A stretch of DNA of 24,124 nt. Origin: CAYRHN01 sp964424115 (lineage in GTDB: Bacteria > Chloroflexota > Anaerolineae > Anaerolineales > Anaerolineaceae). A program made the translations under genes and the position numbers. Location of the stretch: NCBI GenBank assembly GCA_964424115.1, contig CAYRHN010000029.1:1-24124 (forward strand), read 5' to 3'. Below are positions 8,195 to 15,826 of the stretch, one piece after another. The notes under the pieces were generated by a model. It searched no databases and was not told the origin of the DNA. It saw only the letters and a program-made list of their open reading frames with translations. Every line of letters starts with the position of its first letter. Positions within the stretch are counted from its first letter, which is position 1.

Positions 8195-8309
8195 TAACTA
8201 GCGCCTAAGCTTGCCAGCGCGGGGAAACCAGTCCATTGGGATGAATCCGGTTCCACCGGTAGGGTTACTTTTGAGACCCGAATCCGTCAGCTAACCTCGC
8301 CGGCGTTTC
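8195..8309 (+). ncRNA. Candidate structured leader, cobalamin-riboswitch-like
   Basis: Between arsR and the complex genes is a GC-rich block in an otherwise AT-rich spacer. GCCAGCG (8213-8219) can close on CGCCGGC (8298-8304) with one A-C mismatch. Inside are GGGGAAACCAGT (8221-8232), a stem CCGGT/ACCGG (8247-8251/8255-8259) and GGGT/ACCC (8262-8265/8276-8279). The 3' part, GTCAG-CTA-ACCT-C-GCC (8286-8301), resembles the B12 box (GTCAG-GAG-ACCT-GCC) with one extra base, and GGGGAA...CCAGT resembles the cobalamin aptamer core. The whole is only about 110 bases, shorter than most cobalamin aptamers, and one core pairing is imperfect. The terminator follows within 10 bases, as in a riboswitch. 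It could instead be a different or new structured RNA. Confidence 0.35.
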
Positions 8310-8353
8310 AAAGCCCTCTGAGTCTCTGACCTTGTGGGCTTTTGTTTTTTTTT
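8310..8353 (+). terminator. Intrinsic terminator upstream of the complex genes
   Basis: AAAGCCC (8310-8316) pairs perfectly with GGGCTTT (8336-8342) across a 19-base loop, and a run of nine T follows at 8345-8353. It would end the arsR transcript or act as the expression platform of the preceding structured leader. A further perfect small inverted repeat, ATCCT-TGCC-AGGAT (8362-8375), lies between it and the next gene. Confidence 0.75.
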
Positions 8354-8398
8354 GTGTCATGATCCTTGCCAGGATAATATTTTCAAAAAGGAACGCCT

Positions 8399-8917
8399 AT
8401 GCCTTCACTTTTCCAAAAAATCTTTCGGACCGGTATTGTCACCGAACCAATGGCCGTGGAGGAAACCGAAATTGTCCAGTTGCTTCAGAAGATCGATGAC
8501 TCTGCCCGGCGCGTGTTGGGGCGGTCTCTTGCGATCCGCGAGGTGGACCCGGGTTCTTGCAATGGCTGCGAGATAGAGATCACCGGTTTGACCAGCCCGG
8601 TGTACGACAGCGAGCGTTTTGGAATTCACTTTGTAGCTTCTCCTCGCCACGCGGATATGCTGCTGGTCACTGGTCCGGTGACCCGTAATATGGAAATCCC
8701 GCTTCGAAAAACTTATGATGCCACCCCTGACCCGAAATTGGTGGTCGCGGTAGGCGATTGTGCCCAGAATTGCGGGGTATACCGGGGGAGTTATGCGATT
8801 TCTGGCAGTGTCGATCAGATCATCCCTGTGATGGTTTTCGTACCGGGATGTCCTCCTGAGCCGGCTGATATCTTGCGCGGAATTCTTACTGCGCTGGACC
8901 GGGCGCCAAAGAAATGA
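8399..8917 (+). CDS. NuoB/HyfI-like [4Fe-4S] subunit of an Ehr-type membrane complex
   Basis: A 172-residue member of the NuoB / hydrogenase-4 subunit I family, the small peripheral-arm subunit that carries the terminal [4Fe-4S] cluster next to the membrane. Ligand cysteines are visible at C54 and C57 (DPGSCNGCE), C121 (GDCAQNCG) and C151 (PGCPPEP); C125 is an additional cysteine. Unlike NuoB, whose first two cysteines are adjacent, the first pair is CxxC, as in group 4 hydrogenases. AAGGA lies 6 bases before the ATG. It is first in a six-gene, same-strand cluster with gaps of 9-43 bases. Expected partners are the NuoCD-like subunit (14191) and the NuoH-like subunit (11026). Confidence 0.9.
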   Translation: MPSLFQKIFRTGIVTEPMAVEETEIVQLLQKIDDSARRVLGRSLAIREVDPGSCNGCEIEITGLTSPVYDSERFGIHFVASPRHADMLLVTGPVTRNMEIPLRKTYDATPDPKLVVAVGDCAQNCGVYRGSYAISGSVDQIIPVMVFVPGCPPEPADILRGILTALDRAPKK

Positions 8918-8936
8918 CCGGGCCTCTCTCAAAGGA

Positions 8937-10982
8937 ATGATGAATAATTCTATGACTGATTTCTTGTTCTTGGTGATGATCTGTGGTTATTCCGCCGGGG
9001 TGATCTCGGCATTGATCCGCGGTAAAGGGAAACTGGGGCGCAGCCTGGTTGCAACAGGCGCAGTTCTTGGGGCGGGGGCAGGGACGATCCTGGGAGTATC
9101 GGTGCTCATTTCGGGAACTCCTTTTCGCCTAGCCATTCCTGAGCTTCTACCCATCGCAGGTGGTTTCAACCTCTACCTGGATAATTTGGGGTCTTTCTTT
9201 CTCATCCTGATCGGAATAGGCGCAATCCCGGCGGCGATCTATGGCGTTGGATATACCGAATCCTATGAGGATGGAAGCAGTTCGCTGCATTTGATCGGTG
9301 TTATGTTCAACCTGTTCTTGCTCAGCATGGGGCTGGTGACCATGGCTGGAAATGTTCTGACTTTCCTATTGATGTGGGAAGCAATGTCGCTTACCTCGTA
9401 TTTTTTGGTGATCACAGAGAGTGGTGAAGAAAGCACTCTGCGGGCCGGCATCTGGTACGCTGCCATGACCCATGTGGGCCTGGCATTGCTCATGCTGGCG
9501 TTCATGCTCTTGATGAATGGTGGTTCGGGGGAATTTTCCGACCTGCGCTCGAATTCAAGCGCATTATCAGGCGGGGTTCGTGATGCCATTTTCCTGCTGG
9601 CATTCTTTGGCTTTGGGTCCAAGGCGGGGATCGTGCCTCTGCACATCTGGCTGCCCAAGGCGCATCCGGCTGCTCCCAGCCATGTTTCGGCATTAATGTC
9701 GGGTGTGATGATCAAGTTAGGGGTATACGGCCTGCTGCGTATCGTCCTGGATCTGCTAGGCGGCGGTCCAACCTGGTGGGGGGAATTAGTGCTTGGTTTT
9801 GGTGTGGTTTCCGCCCTGCTTGGTATGCTCTATGCTTTGATGGAAGTTGATCTGAAGCGCCTGTTGGCCTATTCTTCCGTTGAGAATGTTGGGATCATCT
9901 TGATGGGGATCGGCGCTGGATTGATCTTTCACAGCTACGGGTTGATGAGTCTGGCGGCGCTGGGACTGGTCAGCGGCCTCTATCATACTCTCAATCATGC
10001 CAGTTTTAAGGGTTTGCTCTTCCTGGGCGCGGGATCGGTGCTCCACGCAACCCATACTCGAAATATGGAGAAAATGGGCGGGCTGATCAAGGCCATGCCG
10101 TGGACGGCGGCCTTCTTCTTGATCGGTTCGGCTGCGATTTCTGCTCTACCGCCGTTGAATGGATTCACGTCTGAATGGCTGGTCTTTCAATCCTTGTTGG
10201 CGGGATTTGATATCCCTAAACCTGAAGTGGCGATGTTGATGCCGGTCGCGGTGGGCATGCTTGCGTTGACAAGCGGTCTGGCCGCCGCTTGTTTTGTCAA
10301 GGCCTTCGGGATTTCGTTCCTGGCTATCCCCCGCTCGACAGAGGCTGAAAATGCTCACGAATCGCCTCTGTCCATGCGCATTGGCATGGGCCTGCTTGGG
10401 TTGGTCTGTATAGTCTTGGGGGTGGCCCCCGTGCTGGTGGTACCGGTTTTGGGCACCGTCATTAGCGGGCTGGGAAATCTTCCACAGACCATGCCGGCGC
10501 TCACCTTCAATTTGTCATTACAAACCCCGGAATCTTTTGGCGAAATGTCTCCTGCGCTGGCTGCCGTGGGCTTACTGGTGATCCTGGTTCTGATCCCGAT
10601 CTTGTTTAGAATATTTCGGGTTCGTCGCGGTATTCGAGTGGGAGAGACATGGGGATGCGGTCGCACTGGTCAAACACCAAGAATGGAATATACCGCGACT
10701 GCGTTTGCCGAACCGCTCCGGCGTGTATTTGCTGAGCTGTATCGTCCGACGAAAGAATTGTCGATCGATTTTCATCCCGATTCAAAGTATTTTGTCGAGT
10801 CGATCGAGTATAAGAGCGAGATCACTCCGTTGTTTGATAAGTGGATCTACAGCCCGTTCTTAAGATTTGTTCAGTATATTTCCAGGCAGGTGCGGAGGCT
10901 CCAGGCCGGGTCGCTTCATTTATACTTGTTCTACATGGCAATTCTTCTGGTTGTTCTATTGCTTGCTGCGAGGTGGTCCTAA
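8937..10982 (+). CDS. HyfB/NuoL-type proton-translocating membrane subunit
   Basis: A 681-residue polytopic membrane protein of the MrpA/NuoL antiporter family, with about 15-16 predicted membrane segments. The conserved charged residues of the ion path are present: Glu in LLMWEAMSLTSYF, Lys in GFGSKAGIVPLHIWLPKAHP, and Lys in VDLKRLLAYSSVENVGI. The C-terminal part (GETWGCGRTGQTPRMEYTAT, then a final membrane helix) is typical of HyfB/HycC and not of NuoL. It should couple the redox reaction to H+ or Na+ transport. The start is uncertain: ATG codons at 8937, 8940 and 8952 are in frame, and the AAAGGA at 8931-8936 is very close to the first two. It begins 19 bases after the NuoB-like gene. Confidence 0.92.
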   Translation: MMNNSMTDFLFLVMICGYSAGVISALIRGKGKLGRSLVATGAVLGAGAGTILGVSVLISGTPFRLAIPELLPIAGGFNLYLDNLGSFFLILIGIGAIPAAIYGVGYTESYEDGSSSLHLIGVMFNLFLLSMGLVTMAGNVLTFLLMWEAMSLTSYFLVITESGEESTLRAGIWYAAMTHVGLALLMLAFMLLMNGGSGEFSDLRSNSSALSGGVRDAIFLLAFFGFGSKAGIVPLHIWLPKAHPAAPSHVSALMSGVMIKLGVYGLLRIVLDLLGGGPTWWGELVLGFGVVSALLGMLYALMEVDLKRLLAYSSVENVGIILMGIGAGLIFHSYGLMSLAALGLVSGLYHTLNHASFKGLLFLGAGSVLHATHTRNMEKMGGLIKAMPWTAAFFLIGSAAISALPPLNGFTSEWLVFQSLLAGFDIPKPEVAMLMPVAVGMLALTSGLAAACFVKAFGISFLAIPRSTEAENAHESPLSMRIGMGLLGLVCIVLGVAPVLVVPVLGTVISGLGNLPQTMPALTFNLSLQTPESFGEMSPALAAVGLLVILVLIPILFRIFRVRRGIRVGETWGCGRTGQTPRMEYTATAFAEPLRRVFAELYRPTKELSIDFHPDSKYFVESIEYKSEITPLFDKWIYSPFLRFVQYISRQVRRLQAGSLHLYLFYMAILLVVLLLAARWS

Positions 10983-11025
10983 TGGCGCGCAATTCTAGTG
11001 AACTTTGCTCCGAGGAGGCGTTCCA

Positions 11026-11967
11026 ATGACTGGCTTTGTCTTAGAGATCGTCCAAGCAATTCTCGCTTTGTTGTTGGCGCCGGGATTAGTTGGATTTGTG
11101 CGTTGGCTGAAGGCGCGCCTCCAAAACCGGCGCGGCGCACCCGTTTGGATGCCGTATTTCGAACTCCTGAAGTTGTTTAGAAAAGAAGCGATCGTTTCTC
11201 CCAATGCCTCATGGCTTTTTCGTTTTGCTCCGTATGTCGTTTTTACCAGCGCAATAGCTGTCACGCTGCTCATTCCGCTCATTTCGGTCCCCTTGCTGTT
11301 CGATTCGATCGGCGACCTGCTCCTGGTCGTGTATTTGCTTTTAGTCGGAACTTTTTTCTTGTCGCTGGCTGGGTTGGATCCGGGCACTGCCTTTGGGGGA
11401 ATGGGTGCCAGTCGCGAAATGACCGTAGCCGCCATTGCCGAACCCACCATTGCACTGGCGATTTTTAGCCTGGCGATTGGCGCGGGTTCCACCAATTTAA
11501 GCCATATTGTCATAGGTACCCTGAACGACCCCGGGGTCAGCATCAGCCCGGGCCACATGCTGGCTTTTGTCGCATTGTTCATCGTCATGCTGGCAGAAAC
11601 AGGCCGCCTTCCGGTGGATAATCCATCCACTCATCTAGAGCTTACTATGATCCATGAAGCGATGATCCTGGAATATTCAGGGCGGTATCTGGCGTTGGTG
11701 GAATGGGCTTCCTGGCTGAAGCTCTTGATCTTCTTCTCTTTGTTATCCAACCTGTTTATTCCATGGGGATTGGCTGCTGTGCTCACCCCATCGGCCTTGG
11801 TCATAGCCATCGTGACCCTGATCCTGAAACTGGTGTTTTTTGCGGTTGTGGTGGCTGTTCTTGAGACTCGCATAGCCAAACTACGCTTGTTCCGGGTTCC
11901 GGAATTGCTGGGAGTTTCTTTTGTATTGGGCTTACTGGCGGTCACATCCTCTCTCTTGCTGGTTTAA
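11026..11967 (+). CDS. HyfC/HycD/NuoH-like membrane subunit
   Basis: A 313-residue membrane protein of the respiratory complex I subunit 1 family (NuoH, HycD, HyfC), with about eight membrane helices. Family signatures are RRGAPVWMPYFELLKLFRKE after the first helix, AAIAEPTIALAIFSLA in the middle, and AETGRLPVDNPSTHLELTMI followed by HEAMILEYSG, the acidic funnel that faces the peripheral arm. It anchors the NuoB/NuoD-like subunits and forms the entry of the ion channel. The ATG at 11026 is preferred over an in-frame TTG at 11005 because GAGGAGG (11012-11018) is 7 bases upstream of it. Confidence 0.93.
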   Translation: MTGFVLEIVQAILALLLAPGLVGFVRWLKARLQNRRGAPVWMPYFELLKLFRKEAIVSPNASWLFRFAPYVVFTSAIAVTLLIPLISVPLLFDSIGDLLLVVYLLLVGTFFLSLAGLDPGTAFGGMGASREMTVAAIAEPTIALAIFSLAIGAGSTNLSHIVIGTLNDPGVSISPGHMLAFVALFIVMLAETGRLPVDNPSTHLELTMIHEAMILEYSGRYLALVEWASWLKLLIFFSLLSNLFIPWGLAAVLTPSALVIAIVTLILKLVFFAVVVAVLETRIAKLRLFRVPELLGVSFVLGLLAVTSSLLLV

Positions 11968-12005
11968 AGGCAGCCAGAGATCATTCGTCGAACTGGATTA
12001 ATCAT

Positions 12006-12665
12006 ATGAGCGATCAAGTTTTTTCACAATTTTCCATCCTTGGCTCAAGCATTGTGCTTATCTTTGGGATCCTGCTGCTCTGGCGGCGCAGCGTGAGTGC
12101 TTATATCAGCTCTTTCCGCTGGCAATCGGCCGTCCTAGCGGCTATTATCGTGATGATTGGTTATTTTGGGAACGACCCGGAACTTTACTTTGTTGCCGCG
12201 TTCATGTTCATTCTGAAAGTGTTGATCTTGCCACGCTATCTGGAACGCATGAGGATTAAGTTAGGTGTGACCCGGGAAATTGATCCGTATGTAAACAACG
12301 CGACTTCCCTGATCCTGGCGGGATTATTGGTTTTATTAGCTTATGCGGTGACTCGTCCCCTGGTTTTGGTCGGTTCGCTGCCCACCCGCGGGGGGATTCC
12401 CCTGGCAATGGGATTGATTTTTGTTGGCTTATTTGTCATCTTGAGCCGCAAGAAGGCGCTGACCCAGATCATTGGCTTCCTGGTGCTGGAGAACGGGATC
12501 GTTCTGCTGGCAGTGCTGGGCACTTATGGGATTCCCTTGGTGGTGGAGATCGGCGTGTTCCTGGATGTACTGATGGGCTTTTTGGTCATGCAGGTGTTGG
12601 TATACCACATTCACAACACGTTCGAATCCATCGACGTGGACCAGTTGAACCAGTTGAAACATTGA
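12006..12665 (+). CDS. HyfE-like membrane subunit (hydrogenase-4 component E)
   Basis: A 219-residue membrane protein with about seven helices, of the HyfE family, whose C-terminal half is related to NuoK/MrpC. A conserved buried acid lies in GFLVLENGIVLLA and another in VVEIGVFLDVLMGF, matching the glutamates in NuoK membrane helices. The basic segment PRYLERMRIKLGV is the cytoplasmic loop. It lies between the HyfC- and HyfF-like genes in the order known from hydrogenase-4 operons, 38 bases after the former and 10 before the latter. The ribosome site is poor. Role: structural and ion-path subunit of the membrane arm. Confidence 0.9.
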   Translation: MSDQVFSQFSILGSSIVLIFGILLLWRRSVSAYISSFRWQSAVLAAIIVMIGYFGNDPELYFVAAFMFILKVLILPRYLERMRIKLGVTREIDPYVNNATSLILAGLLVLLAYAVTRPLVLVGSLPTRGGIPLAMGLIFVGLFVILSRKKALTQIIGFLVLENGIVLLAVLGTYGIPLVVEIGVFLDVLMGFLVMQVLVYHIHNTFESIDVDQLNQLKH

Positions 12666-12675
12666 GTTATTTGCT

Positions 12676-14181
12676 ATGATATTCTTATTTCTTCTTCTAC
12701 CTCCGCTTCTGGCTGCTTTCCTGGCTTTTCTGATTCGCCCCTATCGGGCTTTTGTTGGCTGGGTCAGCGCAATCCTGGGTGTCGTGTCCTTTGGAGCGGC
12801 GCTCGCGCTGGCTGGGCAGAACGTCACCTTGAGAATGCCTGCTGTGGAGGGTGTAACCCAGAAAGTACCTGCTTGGGGTCTTGTCATTGATTCGTTGGGC
12901 CTGGTGGATGTGCTGAGGGCTGACAGCCTTTCCGCATTGCTGTTGATTTGCGTATCTGGGATTGGAATGATCACCTTGTTCCTCAGCCCAGGCCTTTGGC
13001 GTGAGACCCATTACTCCCTCCCAGAGCTTCGCCGTTACCAGGTTTTCATGAATTTGTTCATTGCGTCGATGATACTGGCTGTCTCTGCCAACAACGTAGG
13101 CCTGATGTGGATCGCCATCGAGGCCACCACGATCTTCTCGGCTTTTATCATCCCCTTGAAATTGGGAAAGACTTCCGTCGAGGCTTCTTGGAAATATATC
13201 CTGATCTGCTCCGTTGGGATCGCGCTAGCGTTTGCCGGGACCGTGCTGGCTTATTTTGACTTTGTCGCCCGCTCTGGCCGCGTGGAAAACGCGTTGAACT
13301 GGACCGTGCTGCTGCAAATGGCTCCAGGCCTGCATCCAGAAGTGATGCAGTTGGCCTTCGTTTTCTTGCTGGTCGGCTACGGAACAAAAGCGGGCCTCGC
13401 GCCTATGCATACTTGGCTGCCCGATGCCCATTCGGAGGCACCGGCTCCCCTTTCCGCGATGATGTCAGGGGTTTTGTTGGCTGTGGCTCTATATGCCATT
13501 TTGCGCTGGAAAACGGTGGTGGATGCGACCCTGGGATCAGGTTTTACCGACAATTTATTGTTGGGGTTGGGCTTGCTTTCTTTGGTCATTGCCTCGTTCA
13601 GTATGGTCCTTTCCAAGAATTACAAGAGGTTACTGGCCTATTCCAGTATTGAACATACCGGCCTGACCTGTTTAGGATTTGCGCTAGGACCGATGGGCAT
13701 ATTTGCTTCGCTGCTGCATTTGGTCAATCACAGCATAGCCAAATCCATGCTCTTCCTGCTTTCCGGCCGTATCCTGCATCGTTATCATACGACCGAGATA
13801 ACTAAGGTCTCCGGCTTATTCAAGGCCATGCCGATGACGGCAGTTCTATTTTCCGTTGGGATTTTGGCCATTATCGGGTTGCCCCCGTTCGGGATCTTTG
13901 TCTCAGAATTTTCACTCATCCGCGCTGGCTTTGTAACCGGGCATCCCTGGTTGATGGCACTTGTGCTGGCCTTACTGGCGATCGCTTTTGTGGTCCTGCT
14001 CATCGTGCTTAATAAAATGTTTTATGGTAAACCGGCGGACGATGTGGAAGTTGGAGAAGCTGATGGCTGGCATATTGGCCTATTATTCCTCTGTGTGGCT
14101 GGGCTGGTGATCCTTGGGCTGACCATGCCGGAGCCGTTGATGGTGCTGCTCAATCAAAGCGTTGCGATTGTTGCGAAATAA
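12676..14181 (+). CDS. HyfF-like second antiporter-type membrane subunit
   Basis: A 501-residue protein with about 14 membrane helices, from the NuoN/NuoL/MrpD superfamily and closest in form to HyfF. The ion-path residues are in place: Glu in MWIAIEATTIFSAFI, Lys in YGTKAGLAPMHTWLPDAH, and Lys in KNYKRLLAYSSIEHTGL, followed by LHLVNHSIAKSMLFLLSG. Together with the 8937 subunit it gives the complex two antiporter-like modules. The gene begins 10 bases after the HyfE-like gene and ends 9 bases before the HyfG-like gene, so the three are tightly coupled. Confidence 0.92.
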   Translation: MIFLFLLLPPLLAAFLAFLIRPYRAFVGWVSAILGVVSFGAALALAGQNVTLRMPAVEGVTQKVPAWGLVIDSLGLVDVLRADSLSALLLICVSGIGMITLFLSPGLWRETHYSLPELRRYQVFMNLFIASMILAVSANNVGLMWIAIEATTIFSAFIIPLKLGKTSVEASWKYILICSVGIALAFAGTVLAYFDFVARSGRVENALNWTVLLQMAPGLHPEVMQLAFVFLLVGYGTKAGLAPMHTWLPDAHSEAPAPLSAMMSGVLLAVALYAILRWKTVVDATLGSGFTDNLLLGLGLLSLVIASFSMVLSKNYKRLLAYSSIEHTGLTCLGFALGPMGIFASLLHLVNHSIAKSMLFLLSGRILHRYHTTEITKVSGLFKAMPMTAVLFSVGILAIIGLPPFGIFVSEFSLIRAGFVTGHPWLMALVLALLAIAFVVLLIVLNKMFYGKPADDVEVGEADGWHIGLLFLCVAGLVILGLTMPEPLMVLLNQSVAIVAK

Positions 14182-14190
14182 GGTGATGGA

Positions 14191-15771
14191 ATGACTAATT
14201 TATCTGATCTTCAATCCATATTGGCCGTTCAATTGGATGGCAGTATTCAAAAATTCCAGCTGCGCAATGGCAACGAACTGCACTTTCAGGTAGCTCGCGG
14301 GGAAATTTCCCGCCTGGCGGAGATCCTTCACAATGAATTCAAAGCCGAGTTGATCTTGATGGTGGCGAATGACCGGTGTGCGGATAAAGGGGTTCTTGAG
14401 GTGCATTATTTGTTTGTTCACCACGCGGAGAACTGGTTTGCGCACGCGACCTGCGAACTGCCTGCGGAAGATCCGCGCTTGGATTCGTTGTCGACCTTTT
14501 ATTTTCCGGCTGCGCGCCTGGAACGAGAGATCAACGATATGTTTGGGATTGAAGCTGTCGGGCATCCCAATCCCATTCGCCTGGTGCGTCATTCATTCTG
14601 GCCTGAAGCGTATTATCCGCTGCGCAAGGATGCAGTCATGCCCGAGGATTTTCGCAGTAGAGGCATGCCCTACCCCTTCTTACCGGTTGGAGGAGAAGGG
14701 GTCTATGAGATCCCGGTTGGACCGGTACATGCGGGGATTATCGAACCTGGACATTTCCGCTTTAGCGTGGTGGGCGAAACTGTAATCAATTTGCAGATGC
14801 ATTTGTTCTTCACTCACAAAGGGATAGAAAAGCTTTTTGAAGGGCGCACGCCTAGCGGGGGGGTAGAACTGGCGGAACGAATCTCGGGCGACACAACCAT
14901 AGGACATTCCCTGGCATATTGCCAGGCATTAGAGTCTCTGGCGGGTTGCCAGGTTCCGGAGCGCGCCAAATTTCTGCGGGTTATCTTGCTGGAAATGGAA
15001 CGTATTTATAATCATGTGGCCGATTTTGGCGCGATCTGCAATGATACCGGTTTTGCTGCTGCTCACTCGCATTGTTTTCGCATTCGTGAACAACTGCTGC
15101 GTTTGAACAAGCGCCTCACCGGGAATCGTTTATTGCGCGGGGGGATCGTGCCAGGCGGCGTTGGACGCAATTTACCCGTTGACCTGAACCTGGTCGCTGA
15201 GCTTGATGCAATATTGTCAGATTTTAATGAAGTGGTAGAGATCAGCCTGGGAACCCCCATGCTGATGGATCGTTTGATAGGAACAGGGCGATTAACTCTG
15301 AAGACCGCCACTGATCACGGCGTGGTGGGATATGTGGCCCGTGCTTCCGGAATTGATATCGATGTCCGCCGCGATCATCCATTCGCGGCGTATGAGGATT
15401 TGAGGTTCAAAGTACCGGTCTGCGACACGGGAGATGTTCACGCGCGCGCGATGGTGCGGGTGGAAGAAGTGCGCGAGTCGGTCGGCTTGATCCACCAGGC
15501 GTTGGACGGGCTGCCCGATGGCCTGTTTCATCGGGAGCTTGGGCGATTCCCGGCCTGGGAGCCGGCCTTTGGAATGGTCGAGGGATGGCGGGGAACCATT
15601 ATCCATTGGGTCATGACCGATGAAGCGGGCAAGCTTTTCCGCGTGAAGGTAAAAGACCCCTCCTTTGTCAACTGGCCTGCGTTGCCATTCGCCTTGTTGA
15701 AAAATATTGTTCCTGATTTTCCTCTGTGCAATAAGTCGTTCAATCAATCTTATTCCGGGAACGATTTGTGA
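14191..15771 (+). CDS. HyfG/NuoCD-like large subunit lacking the NiFe-binding cysteines
   Basis: A 526-residue fusion of a NuoC-like domain (residues 1 to about 150, with LEREINDMFGIEAVGHPNP) and a NuoD/hydrogenase-large-subunit domain (about 170-526, beginning GPVHAGIIEPGHFRF). In group 4 NiFe hydrogenases two CxxC motifs bind the metal centre. Here the first site reads R230-ISGDTT in ERISGDTTIGHSLAYCQA, and the second reads D489-P-S-F-V-N, where the family has DPCxxC. All four cysteines are therefore absent and no hydrogen chemistry at a NiFe site is expected. This pattern defines energy-converting-hydrogenase-related (Ehr) complexes and is shared with NuoD, which binds quinone in the equivalent cavity. 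Nine bases separate it from the HyfF-like gene; AGGTGATGGA precedes the ATG. Confidence 0.92.
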   Translation: MTNLSDLQSILAVQLDGSIQKFQLRNGNELHFQVARGEISRLAEILHNEFKAELILMVANDRCADKGVLEVHYLFVHHAENWFAHATCELPAEDPRLDSLSTFYFPAARLEREINDMFGIEAVGHPNPIRLVRHSFWPEAYYPLRKDAVMPEDFRSRGMPYPFLPVGGEGVYEIPVGPVHAGIIEPGHFRFSVVGETVINLQMHLFFTHKGIEKLFEGRTPSGGVELAERISGDTTIGHSLAYCQALESLAGCQVPERAKFLRVILLEMERIYNHVADFGAICNDTGFAAAHSHCFRIREQLLRLNKRLTGNRLLRGGIVPGGVGRNLPVDLNLVAELDAILSDFNEVVEISLGTPMLMDRLIGTGRLTLKTATDHGVVGYVARASGIDIDVRRDHPFAAYEDLRFKVPVCDTGDVHARAMVRVEEVRESVGLIHQALDGLPDGLFHRELGRFPAWEPAFGMVEGWRGTIIHWVMTDEAGKLFRVKVKDPSFVNWPALPFALLKNIVPDFPLCNKSFNQSYSGNDL

Positions 15772-15810
15772 TTCTCATAGAAAATAGGAAATACCGGTTT
15801 AGCTCCTCTC

Positions 15811-15826
15811 TGCTATACTAGTCTTA
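15811..15826 (+). promoter_or_regulatory. Extended -10 promoter giving a probable leaderless mRNA
   Basis: TGC-TATACT (15811-15819) is an extended -10 element. Only six bases separate it from the ATG at 15826, so transcription should start at or next to the start codon. There is no good -35 hexamer and no ribosome-binding sequence. The same arrangement occurs at 17631. Confidence 0.55.

Noticed and set aside
8195..8309. TPP, guanidine, SAM or c-di-GMP riboswitch
   Set aside because: The characteristic core sequences of those families, as I know them, are not present; only the cobalamin-like elements are partly matched.
14191..15771. NiFe hydrogenase-4 large subunit as a functional hydrogenase
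   Set aside because: All four metal-binding cysteines are replaced, so a hydrogenase call would be wrong despite the operon order.
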